From: Epiperipatus broadwayi | Lineage: Eukaryota > Onychophora > Udeonychophora > Euonychophora > Peripatidae | Length of the DNA stretch: 64,000 nucleotides | Direction of reading: 5' to 3' | NCBI GenBank assembly: GCA_028023455.1 | Contig: JAQFVV010000001.1 | Span: 25,223,401-25,287,400 of the forward strand | Shown here: one piece after another, positions 49,430 to 59,393 of the stretch | Layout of the letters: every line of letters starts with the position of its first letter | Position numbering within the stretch: the first letter of the stretch is position 1 | Program-made: the position numbers and the translations under genes | The notes under the pieces: model-generated | Told to the model about the DNA's origin: nothing | The model's database searches: none | Seen by the model: the letters and a program-made list of their open reading frames with translations, nothing else

Positions 49430-50020
49430 GAGCCACTTTATTATTATACTTTACTTGTGCCTAGCATATTAGTAAAATCGTTATAGCCAACTCTTCCCTC
49501 CCTAATATGCAGTCTTCGGCGTTGATCCGAAGCATTCTTGAAAACCCGTTCGATCTAAAGCTATCTGGGACGCTTTAAAAGCCCATAGTTAAAATAAATT
49601 TATTATAATTAAGATGTATTAAGTTTTACTCCAGACTTGGTTTGATTTTACGTAAAAGAGCCACTCGAACTGATTATAAAAGGACATAACAAATAAGTTA
49701 ATGTAGTGATTAGTTGTATAGCAGGATATTTGGCTCCATTGAATCATAGCCACAAACCTATTTTGCCAACAACAATTGTCAATAAATATATTTTAATTCA
49801 TCATATATCAGTTTCTGTCTCATTATTAAATCAATCCAATTCACTAATTGCCCATAAGTATTCATTAGTAAAGCCCCTATTATTTAAATATGTTAGATTT
49901 TATCTGTGGAATGTCTAGTATTTATGTTGTTTATATATATGTTTAAGTCCATGAGTCTTATTGTTTTCTCCGATTTGCTAGTGGGCCGGATGAAGAATTA
50001 AATCTCGTGTGCTACCATTG

Positions 50021-50160
50021 TTATGTTATCCATTGGGTGTTAGATCTGGTGCTTGGAGAGTGGGTTCGAATCCAGGCTGGTCCCTGACCTAAATCTCGGG
50101 CTTGACTAGGTTTGAAGTACATTTTGTGAGTTCCAGCTCGTGTTAGATGGATAAGCATGT
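50021..50160 (+). repeat. tRNA-derived SINE-like sequence
   Basis: GGTTCGAATCC at 50063-50073 is a perfect RNA polymerase III B box. The block before it (TTAGATCTGGTGCTTGGAGAG) has tRNA-like spacing, and a unique body follows. No tail or target duplication was resolved. It lies just upstream of the TM1 exon of the receptor gene. Confidence 0.55.
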
Positions 50161-50309
50161 TTTGACTGGCACAATACCATGTGATAGTTTGAACAAAAAA
50201 TAGTGCACTGACAAACTGATAGCTTATTGATTTTATATATGGATTAACTATGTACTTTAAATTACTTTTAAAAAATTTAATTTTTTGAATGTCTTTAATA
50301 TTTTTAGAG

Positions 50310-50458
50310 AATAAAGCTCCAGTTGATGAACTTGAAAAAGTATTTATTCTTCTAGGCATTGAAAATAAAATATTTTTTATTATGGTTTGTTCGTCAGTTT
50401 TGGGACTATTTTATTCAAGTGTTTGTTTGATATTTAATATAAAATACATGGAAAATAG
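50310..50458 (+). CDS. GABBR1-like: GABA-B-receptor-like gene, exon H (linker and TM1)
   Basis: This 149-base exon has its acceptor AG at 50308-50309 (phase 0, matching exon G) and its donor GTAAAT at 50459. It encodes NKAPVDELEKVFILLGIENK, then the hydrophobic helix IFFIMVCSSVLGLFYSSVCL, then IFNIKYMEN, ending in phase 2. The linker (P-x-D-x-x-x-V/I), TM1 and the FNI motif at its inner end match GABA-B receptors closely (human subunits have SFNI or FFNI). The next exon with helices 2-3 was not found in the remaining 13.5 kb. The 23.2-kb intron before this exon is far longer than the others seen. Confidence 0.92.
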
Positions 50459-52497
50459 GTAAATATAATTTTGTTTTGTTTTAAACAAAATAATATGATA
50501 TAGATATAAAAGTGAAATGCTAGAATAAATTATAGGTGTCAATGAATTGCAGATTATTACTGGGTAGTAGTCAAATGTTATAATTGATTATAATAATATA
50601 TTACTCAAATTTTTGATAGAAAATTTAATGTACATACTTATATTAAAAATATCCCAGTTTCAATACATAACTTTTTATTATATATATATTTCTCAAATTG
50701 CACAAACATCTTTCTTACTTCATTTTTAAACTTATGGCTATTGACACATGAAAAATACAAATGACTCCCAAGATATATTTTGTCATGATTATGTATGGTC
50801 AGATAATTCAAGTCATAACATGCACCATTGTTCATTAGCATTTTTGAAATTTAATAATAATTTATCAATCCAATTTATAAGCATCATTTTATTAGCTGAC
50901 TTCAGAAATAATTTCTGTCTTTGATCCACTTTATTATTAATTACTAATTTTTTTTTTTAAAGTTAGAAATTATTACATTTATTTGACACAGATTTTATAT
51001 TTATTTTCATTGTTTCTTTAATTATAAGTTTCAACACCCTTTCCTAAGTTTGTAATTATATGTTTAAAATAAGTAACATGAGTATTAAAAGTAGATTAAA
51101 TCAGAGAAATGTGTTAATTAAAATTAATTTTGTACGTTTAATATTCAATATAAAATTAAAATATATATCTGTATTAAATAAATATAATAAATTTTAACTT
51201 TAAAAAAATAACTACTTAATTGTGAAATTGTTTAAACATCAGTTATCTATGAATGCTATAAATAAAACGATACTTGCCGTATGTGACACTCAAGGTCTAT
51301 GAATCATGACTCAGCTGTATCACTTTCTTTGTACACAAACTTTTAATAAATTCTCTCACATACTGAATCATTCGATTATATATTTAAGAGGCAATTATAA
51401 ATTGAAATGATATATATAATTTTGCTTAAATAATAAATATAACTAAATGCAATTTGTAAAAATTGTTAAAATTTACATCGAAAAACAAAAAAAATTAAAA
51501 CTTAAAAAAATTATTGATAGCCTGTTTCTTTACAGAAAACTATTTCAGTGATAGTTAAAAACTTTTGTATTTGTATTTTTTATTGTCAAAGAAGAAGTGA
51601 CATAGAATATAACACATAGCACACATGAATTAAATGATAGTCCTAGTACTATATTATGATTACAATGTTTAATTAAAGCGTTCATATAAATAAAATTTTA
51701 AATCTATGTTTGGATTGCCAAGATAGATTGTCTTAGTTTATTAAAAATCATCAACAAAATTATGTACAGCATTTAATTGGATTTATATTTTGTTTAAAGA
51801 AGATTTAATTGGAACTTATTCAAGAAACAAGATCCTTCTTGACACTAAAATCAATAACAACCAAGATGGATTTGGAATTATAATTTTAAATCTAGTATTT
51901 TGTAAGAATGATATAAATGTTTTGCTTTATATTTGTAACTTAAAGATTGAAATATTCTAGATTTAATTCACGAAAGGACATAAGAAATATGGAACTAGCT
52001 AATATAACTAACTAAATGACAGCTCTATAGTTTATTACGATTGCACAAAAAATATAACTTCTTAATTTGATATAAATAAAACATATTAAATAGTTTGATT
52101 CATTAAATAAAAACTTTTTAAGATTGTGCTTAATATAATCTGATGCATTCAAAGGCCAAAACCATTTGATGGAGAAACTAGAAAGCTAAGAGCAATTATA
52201 TAATCAATAGTGAATCATTAAATTATTTTTTTAATTTTATTTAAATGAGATAGAAGTTTGATTTTAGTAATCACCTAAATAAAGAATTAAAAGTAATAGC
52301 AATCTTTAAAGATGGCAATTAAGTCAACTATAAGGTAATTTCAACTACTCCACAATCTAAATGAGTGACATATGAATTGTCTACAATTTTATTTTTCCTT
52401 ATAGCTAAAAGTCTTATATATATTCCAAAAACTAATGCCTGTAAAATTGCAAAAAATAATGCTATAAAAAAAAAACATTGAAAAATCTCCATAGAGA
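50459..52497. other. AT-rich intron sequence
   Basis: Presumed intron after the TM1 exon. No gene, repeat array or mobile element was recognised. Confidence 0.5.
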
Positions 52498-52576
52498 ATT
52501 ATTAATAGATAACTTTTAGCTAAGTGCTTAGCTTTGGGCTGGTATTTTTAGATCTAGTGTCTGAACCTACCCTGAC

Positions 52577-52619
52577 ACCTCTCTGAGGAGTGCCAAAGCA
52601 CGAAACCATGGTTGGGGGT
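52577..52619 (+). ncRNA. hammerhead ribozyme, copy 1 (type I)
   Basis: All conserved positions are present: CTGAGGA (52583-52589), stem II GTGC/GCAC with loop CAAA, and GAAA (52602-52605). The minimal stem III is ACC/GGT with a 2-base loop. T at 52613 is the cleavage base (GTT, allowed). Stem I pairs ACCTCT (52577-52582) with GGGGGT (52614-52619), using two G-T pairs. Stem I is the open stem, so this is type I. Confidence 0.88.
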
Positions 52620-53013
52620 TTGGGGAGGGGTTCCTGACAGAGATATTTTAAGTGCTGGCTCTGGCTAAGCATTTATCATAAAGCTTGTAGAGGAATTGGC
52701 AATCCTCACTGTTTATAACTTACAAGCTTAAGAGATAGGGTCATGTGATCTATGAATTGATCTATGACTCTTATTTTGACTATTTATAGTCTCTGCCAAT
52801 AAGTCTTATGCAATTTTTTATATTGCTATGACTACTAATATATGGTATGGCTGAAGATCTATCAGCCCCATATAGCTATTTGAGTTGGATAGCTGGGTTT
52901 GAAGACATGTAGATGTCTGAAAATTTCAGATTTTCCACTCAATAGATAACTTTTAGCTAAGTGCTTAGCTTTGGGTTGGTATTTTTAGATCTAGTGTCTG
53001 AACCTACCCTGAC

Positions 53014-53056
53014 ATCTCTCTGAGGAGTGCCAAAGCACGAAACCATGGTCAGGGGT
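53014..53056 (+). ncRNA. hammerhead ribozyme, copy 2 (type I)
   Basis: Same fold as copy 1: CTGAGGA (53020-53026), stem II GTGC/GCAC, GAAA, minimal stem III, and the preferred GTC cleavage site ending at 53050. Stem I pairs ATCTCT (53014-53019) with AGGGGT (53051-53056). Bases that differ from copy 1 within stem I still pair, which supports a conserved structure. Confidence 0.9.
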
Positions 53057-53224
53057 TTGGGGAGGGGTTCCTGACAGAGATATTTTAAGTGCTGGCTCTG
53101 GCTAAGCATTTATCATAAAGCTTGTAGAGGAATTGGCAATCCTCACTGTTTATAACTTACAAGTTTAAGAGATAGGGTCATGTGATCTATGAATTGATCT
53201 ATGACTCTTATTTTGACTATTATT

Positions 53225-54100
53225 ATTGACTTATTTCGTAATAATTTATTAGGGTTTGTCCCCAAAAGTTTCATTACAAATCTCTCAGAGTTTTGCCAGA
53301 AAAACCTCAATTTACTATATAAAAGGCAAATAAAAAATTTCTATAAAACGTAGTAAGTTATTACATTTAATTCTTTACCTTATAAATGAATAGTAAGAAT
53401 TAAACGAAGTTTCTGTCTAACCTTTAATGCTTGATGAGATATTACCAATGAAAAAGCACCAAAAAAGCATTATTAATACTTTAAAATTTATTAATACTTT
53501 AACATTTTTTAAAAGTATTTTGACAAATTTATGTGTTTTATTCCACCATCGTAGTAAATAAATCCAGCTGTGTGTAGTCTAACTATTGATTTATTTAATT
53601 ATAGCTTTATATAAAAATGTATAATATATTGATAGATTATCAGATTATAAATTATTTGACTATTTCTATTACTGAGTGAACAGTAATCGTTTTGTTTATG
53701 AAATATAATGCTTTTCATAATTTCATAAATGCCTATAAGTTTTTTTTTTAGATTGGGAATTAGTAAGTGTTATTTTGAAAACTTTTATATAAGTAATTAT
53801 ATTCCTTTTTCAAATTTATAATAAGTTATGAATGCCATTTATAATGACTTAAAGTATCTAAAAAGCCACTGTTAATATCTGTTTACGATCTCTTTTTAAT
53901 GCTTTATCATTAGTCATCTTTTATGATTTTTAAAAGTTTATTCCACTTTTTAAATGGAGAAAATGAAACTAATTATTTTATTAATTGTCTGTAGTTATAT
54001 TCTAAAATTTGGCAATACACACAATACTGTTTGATATTTTATTTTAAGAATTATATAAGAATTAAGTAATAGGATCACTTGACCGCCATTTTCTATGCTT
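53225..54100. other. AT-rich non-coding stretch
   Basis: Nothing recognised between the retrozyme repeat and the next repeat family. Confidence 0.5.
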
Positions 54101-54372
54101 ACACAAACTGTTATTAGCAGTAGCAAATTCTCCATACAGTGATGTCACCTAGTGCAAGCTTTAGTAATCGATGGATATAGGAAGGTTTGTGCATAAAATC
54201 CCCACCTAGTGCCTACTCAGCCAATATCACCAGACTAGTTTCTAGTTTGTGGCTTATATCAGGGAGGAGCTTTGGATCTGAGAGCCTTCCACATAGATCT
54301 AAGGATCTCTTGCAACTCTCCAGCAGCCATCTTTACCATTTAGTTAACTATAAGGCTGGGAGCTCAAGATGA
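54101..54372 (+). repeat. relative of the 60.7-kb foldback family
   Basis: GCAAATTCTCCATACAGTGA at about 54123, GCATAAAATCCCCACCTAGT at about 54190 and GGAGCTTTGGATCTGAGAGC at about 54264 match one arm of the foldback at 60743-61062, with moderate divergence. The 61-codon frame across it is chance. Confidence 0.6.
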
Positions 54373-54574
54373 AAACACATTAATGTTTTCAACCCAAGCT
54401 CATTTGCCTATATAATCATATAGATCTGAACCCAGTTTATGATCTACATATTTTGGGGTTATTGGTTTATTAAAAACCATAGTCACCATCATTCCATAAG
54501 TAGGAATGGTATAAAACCACAAAAACATTGCATGATCATTATTTCCTATATTTATACAAACTTATTAACCATAG

Positions 54575-54644
54575 CAAACTCTCCATACAGTAGTGTCTCC
54601 CAGTGAAATGGGTGGCACTATTGTATAGAGAGAATGCTACTGAT
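54575..54644. repeat. small foldback of the same family
   Basis: CAAACTCTCCATACAGTAGT and, inverted, ACTATTGTATAGAGAGAATG form a short hairpin. The sequence repeats the tip of the 60743-61062 family. It may close the unit that starts near 54101. Confidence 0.5.
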
Positions 54645-55333
54645 AATAAGTAATAAGATTCTAAAATATAATCAGTTGCTCAGAAAAAGTTATAAATTGT
54701 GTTCAAGGTTTGTTATATTAATATAGCTTTCTTAAAAAAAAATAGATCTACTACTAATAATTATAAAATATCTACCTTGGAAAAATATAGTCCGTGAAGG
54801 CCAATATTGAATTTTACAAATTTCTTATTACAAGGTAACAGAAAACTTCTGGATAAATAATGAAATCATTATATTATAATACTTCATTTTTGCCATAATT
54901 TTTGTTTTGTAAATTATGTATGATGAAAGAGATGTTTTTAATTTTAGTTTTAAAATAATTACAAAATAAGTATTTGACATTTATTATTAAAGGAGCAGTC
55001 AATAAAATTAACTTATAGTAATATTATTAGAATCTTATTGATAATAGTAAATTTAATATTAATTTAAACGACTATCTCTCAAATACTTTATTAGCTTAAT
55101 TGAACTATGAATAAAATGTAGGTGGCAATTAAAATATCTGGATTTTACTTATCTCACTTCTACTTTATCTTTCTCTCTGACTTATATTATGTGTGTCTAA
55201 TCTTAGACAAACTATTAAATTTCTGCATCACTATATTAGTCGTCTTTCATTAGGTAACAATATATTTAAATTCAATTGATTTACGATATTTTAAAATGTA
55301 AACATTACAAGCATAAAGCTAAACTAGTCAATA
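54645..55333. other. AT-rich non-coding stretch
   Basis: Nothing recognised. Confidence 0.5.
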
Positions 55334-55474
55334 TAAAATCAAAACTACCCCAAATCTAAAATTAAACCAGACCAGAATAAAAATAATATTAAAACACAAC
55401 CTAAGGTTTCACTGCTACAAGCAGACTTCTCAAGTGTAAAGAAATAAAAAAAAAACCACACATTATATATACTA

Positions 55475-56305
55475 TTAAAAACTACCCACAAATCCATTCA
55501 CTTCCCATCCACCCTTAATATTAAAAGAACTCTTAAATAAGTTAATTGCTTCAGAATAATAAATTTTCAATAATAAAGACTCTTTAATTCTTCTTTTGAT
55601 TTCATTTCTCTCAAAGAAGACAACCTTAGCTTCATCAAAATCAATAGTGTGGCCTGTATCTTTTTCATGGACATACAAAGCAGAACTAAGATATCTATTT
55701 TTAACTCTACTTTTATGAACTTTTACTCTTTCATTTAAACTCAAACTACTCTGACCTATGTAAACCTTCTTACGAAATAAACAAGGAATAAAATATACCA
55801 CACCAGGAATAGTCTTTCTATCAAAAACTTCTTTTGTATTATTTAATAAATTATTCAATGTAACACCCCTTTTCCAAGCAATTTTCTTATTTCCAAACAA
55901 TTTACTATTTCTACACACAATTTTATAAGAAGACAATCTAAATGGCAAAGAAATAAAATCATATTTTTCTTTAACCTTTACATCCTTACAAATATTACTA
56001 TTAAATAAAATACTTTTAACAAATTTATCAGAGTATCCAACACTCAAATAATCTTTATAAAATTGATATTTCTGAAACAAAGCTACCCCACTAGAATTAT
56101 TTAATTTAATATTCCTATGACAATAATTCCTTAAAGCAGCTACTTTATGAGATACAGACTGATAGCTATCAGGTTTAATTATAGATCTTAATTCTTTACT
56201 TTTAACTAAATGACTGCACAATAAACAATTAGTTTCTATATTTCTAATCACCAAAAGATCTAAAAATTTTAACTTACCAAAATCTAACCCCCCTCCTTCT
56301 AACAC
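55475..56305 (-). CDS. Penelope-like RT C-terminus plus GIY-YIG endonuclease (left arm)
   Basis: The 276-codon open frame has no ATG at its start (it opens with GTG at the palindrome centre), so it is a 5'-truncated remnant of a longer protein. Residues 10-65 match the RT thumb (GKLKFLDLLVIR, then SHKVAALRN). The GIY-YIG domain spans about residues 168-265: GVVYFIPC (168-175), VYIGQS (181-186), SALYVHEKDTGHTIDF (208-223) and a catalytic-type E in RRIKESLLLKI. The family has two cysteines between the GIY and YIG motifs. Here the second is arginine (CLFR), so a zinc site is probably lost. The polymerase YxDD region is missing. The protein is unlikely to be made alone. Confidence 0.85.
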   Translation of the reverse strand: MLEGGGLDFGKLKFLDLLVIRNIETNCLLCSHLVKSKELRSIIKPDSYQSVSHKVAALRNYCHRNIKLNNSSGVALFQKYQFYKDYLSVGYSDKFVKSILFNSNICKDVKVKEKYDFISLPFRLSSYKIVCRNSKLFGNKKIAWKRGVTLNNLLNNTKEVFDRKTIPGVVYFIPCLFRKKVYIGQSSLSLNERVKVHKSRVKNRYLSSALYVHEKDTGHTIDFDEAKVVFFERNEIKRRIKESLLLKIYYSEAINLFKSSFNIKGGWEVNGFVGSF

Positions 56306-56313
56306 AAATTTCT

Positions 56314-57144
56314 GTGTTAGAAGGAGGGGGGTTAGATTTTGGTAAGTTAAAATTTTTAGATCTTTTGGTGATTAGAAATATAGAAACTAATTGTTTATTG
56401 TGCAGTCATTTAGTTAAAAGTAAAGAATTAAGATCTATAATTAAACCTGATAGCTATCAGTCTGCATCTCATAAAGTAGCTGCTTTAAGGAATTATTGTC
56501 AGAGGAATATTAAATTAAATAATTCTAGTGGGGTAGCTTTGTTTCAGAAATATCAATTTTATAAATATTATTTGAGTGTTGGATACTCTGATAAATTTGT
56601 TAAAAGTATTTTATTTAATAGTAATATTTGTAAGGATGTAAAGGTTAAAGAAAAATATGATTTTATTTCTTTGCCATTTAAATTGTCTTCTTATAAAATT
56701 GTGTGTAGAAATAGTAAATTGTTTGGAAATAAGAAAATTGCTTGGAAAAGGGGTGTTACATTGAATAATTTATTAAATAATACAAAAGAAGTTTTTGATA
56801 GAAAGACTATTCCTGGTGTGGTATATTTTATTCCTTGTTTATTTTGTAAGAAGGTTTACATAGGTCAGAGTAGTTTGAGTTTAAATGAAAGAGTAAAGGT
56901 TCATAAAAGTAGAGTTAAAAATAGATATCTTAGTTCTGCTTTGTATGTCCATGAAAAAGATACAGGCCACACTATTGATTTTGATGAAGCTAAGGTTGTC
57001 TTCTTTGAGAGAAATGAAATCAAAAGAAGAATTAAAGAGTCTTTATTATTGAAAATTTATTATTCTGAAGCAATTAACTTATTTAAGAGTTCTTTTAATA
57101 TTAAGGGTGGATGGGAAGTGAATGAATTTGTGGGTAGTTTTTAA
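56314..57144 (+). CDS. Penelope-like RT C-terminus plus GIY-YIG endonuclease (right arm)
   Basis: The mirror copy of the left-arm frame, also 276 codons without an ATG start. It differs at six residues (V/A51, H/Q63, D/Y85, R/K123, R/C178 and G/E271). This arm keeps the CLFC pair between the GIY and YIG motifs, so it is the less damaged of the two. In Penelope-like elements the endonuclease nicks the target DNA to prime reverse transcription. The missing RT core makes this copy non-autonomous. Stop-free frames in both arms imply a recent origin. Confidence 0.87.
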   Translation: MLEGGGLDFGKLKFLDLLVIRNIETNCLLCSHLVKSKELRSIIKPDSYQSASHKVAALRNYCQRNIKLNNSSGVALFQKYQFYKYYLSVGYSDKFVKSILFNSNICKDVKVKEKYDFISLPFKLSSYKIVCRNSKLFGNKKIAWKRGVTLNNLLNNTKEVFDRKTIPGVVYFIPCLFCKKVYIGQSSLSLNERVKVHKSRVKNRYLSSALYVHEKDTGHTIDFDEAKVVFFERNEIKRRIKESLLLKIYYSEAINLFKSSFNIKGGWEVNEFVGSF

Positions 57145-57184
57145 TAGTATATATAATGTGTGGTTTTTTTTTTATTTCTTTACA

Positions 57185-57223
57185 CTTGAGAAGTCTGCTT
57201 GTAGCAGTGAAACCTTAGGTTGT
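57185..57223 (+). ncRNA. degenerate hammerhead-like block in Penelope 3' region
   Basis: CTTGAGA is followed by a CTGC/GCAG stem with loop TTGTA and then TGAAACC, which pairs with a following GGTT. The layout recalls a hammerhead, but the core CTGANGA is altered at two positions. The same block occurs inverted in the left arm and in the foldback at 8179-8588. This may be a relic or chance. Confidence 0.25.
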
Positions 57224-57285
57224 GTTTTAATATTATTTTTATTCTGGTCTGGTTTAATTTTAGAATTGGGGTAGTTTTGATTTTA

Positions 57286-58307
57286 CGATATTTTGTATTA
57301 CAATCAATTTATAAGACGTTTTCATCCTACTAAAAGCAATTTGCATGACATTTTCATCTTATTATTAATAAATTATATTATGTTTTTATCTACTAATATG
57401 AAGTGAAGGGCAGCTCTGGCTTTAGGTCTTCCTTAGTAATGGTGATAGTTATTTATATCAAATATTTTCACAACTTTGCTTACCTGTACTTGTAAATAAG
57501 TCATTGCCAGTTTTATTAGTTTTTTTCTCTGTACATGTTTTATGGAAAGCTCTAGTTCTGAATTTATCATTTTGTTTAAATAAATGAACTTGATAGCGTC
57601 AAGAAATTATTTATGTTCCACATCTATACTAATGGTAAAAAGATCATAACGATTTTTTTTTCATTGAAGAGATACTGAGTACATTCATTGCTATAGTTGA
57701 ATCCTCTTACATTAAAATAATATGATTTAGAACTTTTGGCATCCTACAGTTGATATTTAGCTATTCGAAGCAAGATATTAATCAATAAACTTTTGATTTA
57801 AACAGAAGTTTGATACAGCATATTTAAGATTATTTTCCTTTTCAGATTAATAATCATATATTAAATGATTAACTTACTTGAAAGATAGTATAGTTTTTTT
57901 ATCTAATTCTGATTTAAATATTTGTAGAGTATTTTATAATGATATTCAGAGAAAATAATCAATGGAGCTCCAAAAGGCTGAATATGTTTACTGCGTCTAA
58001 ATTTTTTGCTAAATGGACTTAAACTAATAGTATTACCTACTATAACTATAATACTTATTATATAGTTTTTTTATATTATTTTTTCATAAATATTTTTAAT
58101 TAAGTCATTCATTTTAGCAAAAAATTTTAAAGACGTTTTTGTTAGTAAATGAAATAAGTTTTATCAAAGCCATTGTTTTAAAACGCTTTTATTATTTAAT
58201 CTAATTCAAGACCAAATCTATAATTTTAAATGGTTTATCTATATTTGAATGCTCTTTTCTATACTACTAGGATGCTGTCTGGTAGGATCCATTAGATTTT
58301 AAGGTAC
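57286..58307. other. AT-rich non-coding stretch
   Basis: Nothing recognised. Confidence 0.5.
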
Positions 58308-59393
58308 TTATAACGTAGTCGGGCTTGGCCACTTGATGGCATTCTGGCTCGCCAAAACACCTAACAAATGCCATTTACAAGGCCTGACTTACGGCTATAA
58401 AAAACATCTATGTTTGTCTTAGCCATTAGAAGGCCGTTTATGAAGCATAACGCAGAAATAATACAGCCTATTTCTGCTTCATGACAGTTATTGTGAATCC
58501 ACACACTTATCTTTCATTTACAGTTTGATATATATGTGTGTTTAGTTGGATTAGTCAAATTTTTACAATATACGTTACACAATATTTGTATTTATAATTT
58601 ATTTAATAAACATAAATTTATAGTAATTTTCTAAATGGCCACAGCTTGCTGAGGGTAGGTAAAAAAGAATTCAGCCAATATCGCGTGTGAAATTTTGTTT
58701 CCACGTGAATACCACGTAGATGATAAAATGGATGGCGATCAACTTTTTCCGCAGTTGCTGACAACAGAAGCCGAGTATTTCTGCTGTCCAATAAAAATAT
58801 ACACAATTTTTTGTAAATTTCATAGAAAGCACATATTATAGACATGTTTAATAAGTAAACAAGACATTTATATGTGTTTGTTGTTGTTTAAAAAAGTTTG
58901 AGTTTTTTTCTTTTGTTTGACTACGGTTACGATTTTGATATCTTTTATTTTAGCATTACAAACAACAGAGCATAACCCTAAACTAACCCTAAAACTAACC
59001 CTAAACCTAACTCTAAACTAATCCTAAACCTAACCCTAAACTAACCCTAAAACTAACCCTAACTAACCCTAAAACTAACCCTAACCCTACACAGTTGTTT
59101 TATTATGTAGAAAGCAATAATTAAGCAAAAGACATCACTAAATAGACATCGCAGAGTAGCAGCTTTGTCCAAAAACAGCGATTTAAAAATAAAAAAAAAG
59201 GTTGTAGTTTACTAAATACAAAATTAAAACTAAACAACTTTTTTAATAAAAAGGAATGAAAAAAAAGTTATAGCAATCAATAAATTAATAACCAAAAAAA
59301 AAAACAAAACAGCGATTCGGCCCCGAACATTGTATTGTATTGTTTTTGACTGCCAACAACGCCATCAAGTGGCCAAGCCCGATTACGTTATAA
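58308..59393. mobile_element. TIR element with internal telomere-like repeats
   Basis: The ends are 33-bp inverted repeats with one mismatch. The left begins TTATAACGTAGTCGGGCTTG and the right ends GATTACGTTATAA. Because TTATAA is itself palindromic, the target duplication cannot be separated from the tip. The 1.09-kb interior holds a degenerate CCCTAA array at 58973-59089 and no transposase. A 75-codon minus-strand frame (58618-58845) shows no recognised domain. The element class is not clear from the tips alone. Confidence 0.75.
58973..59089. repeat. telomere-like (CCCTAA)n block, degenerate
   Basis: About 117 bases of AACCCTAAA-type units. Intervals vary between CCCTAA, CTCTAA and ATCCTAA with extra A's, so this is a variant array and not a true telomere. 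TTAGGG is the telomere repeat of most animals other than insects and nematodes. Confidence 0.88.

Larger units (their letters stand above)
46510..49919. mobile_element. second, truncated copy of the giant foldback family
   Basis: After a short piece matching the arm (ATATATAAGTCGAGTGG, as at 34722) this copy jumps to the central region (TATTCGTATGTGGATGG, as at 37799). It then follows the right arm to GGAATGTCTAGT, as near 44370. The outer end with TACC is missing. It lacks the LTR element, confirming that insertion was later. It retains about 400 bp (about 48030-48480) absent from the right arm of the first copy. That extra part is an inverted match of 37426-37760, so the ancestral inverted repeat was longer than in the first copy. 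A TATAAATA box at about 48041 could be a promoter. It carries a piggyBac-type MITE and a 183-bp GC-richer insert. Confidence 0.8.
52504..53218 (+). mobile_element. retrozyme-type tandem repeat with hammerhead ribozymes
   Basis: A 437-bp unit is present 1.64 times in direct tandem. 52504-52784 is repeated at 52941-53221 with about five base differences. Each copy carries a complete hammerhead ribozyme on the + strand, and the predicted cleavage sites (after 52613 and after 53050) are exactly 437 bases apart. A transcript would therefore release a 437-nt unit that could be circularised. ATATTATT-like flanks include a possible 6-bp duplication ATTATT (52498-52503 and 53219-53224). No protein is encoded. 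This is the layout of animal retrozymes: small non-autonomous elements found as tandem copies and transcribed into small circular RNAs. A hairpin palindrome GCTAAGTGCTTAGC occurs early in each copy. Confidence 0.85.
55334..57285. mobile_element. head-to-head pair of truncated Penelope-like elements
   Basis: This is a nearly perfect palindrome of two arms of about 975 bp centred at 56309/56310, with only about six central bases unpaired. Each arm holds the 3' part of a Penelope-like retroelement: the end of the RT, a GIY-YIG endonuclease and the 3' non-coding region. The 3' ends face outward. Both arms are 5'-truncated at the same point, just before the K-L-x-F-L-D block that follows the RT catalytic region. 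The arms differ by only a few percent and both ORFs stay open. Beyond the arms the flanks are unrelated. The foldback at 8179-8588 is a shorter relative. Confidence 0.9.

Noticed and set aside
52504-53218. CRISPR-like or coding tandem repeat
   Set aside because: There are only 1.64 long copies, no short spacers and no open frame; the hammerheads explain the structure.
58973-59089. Chromosome end
   Set aside because: The CCCTAA units are degenerate, short and enclosed by a TIR element with ordinary sequence on both sides.
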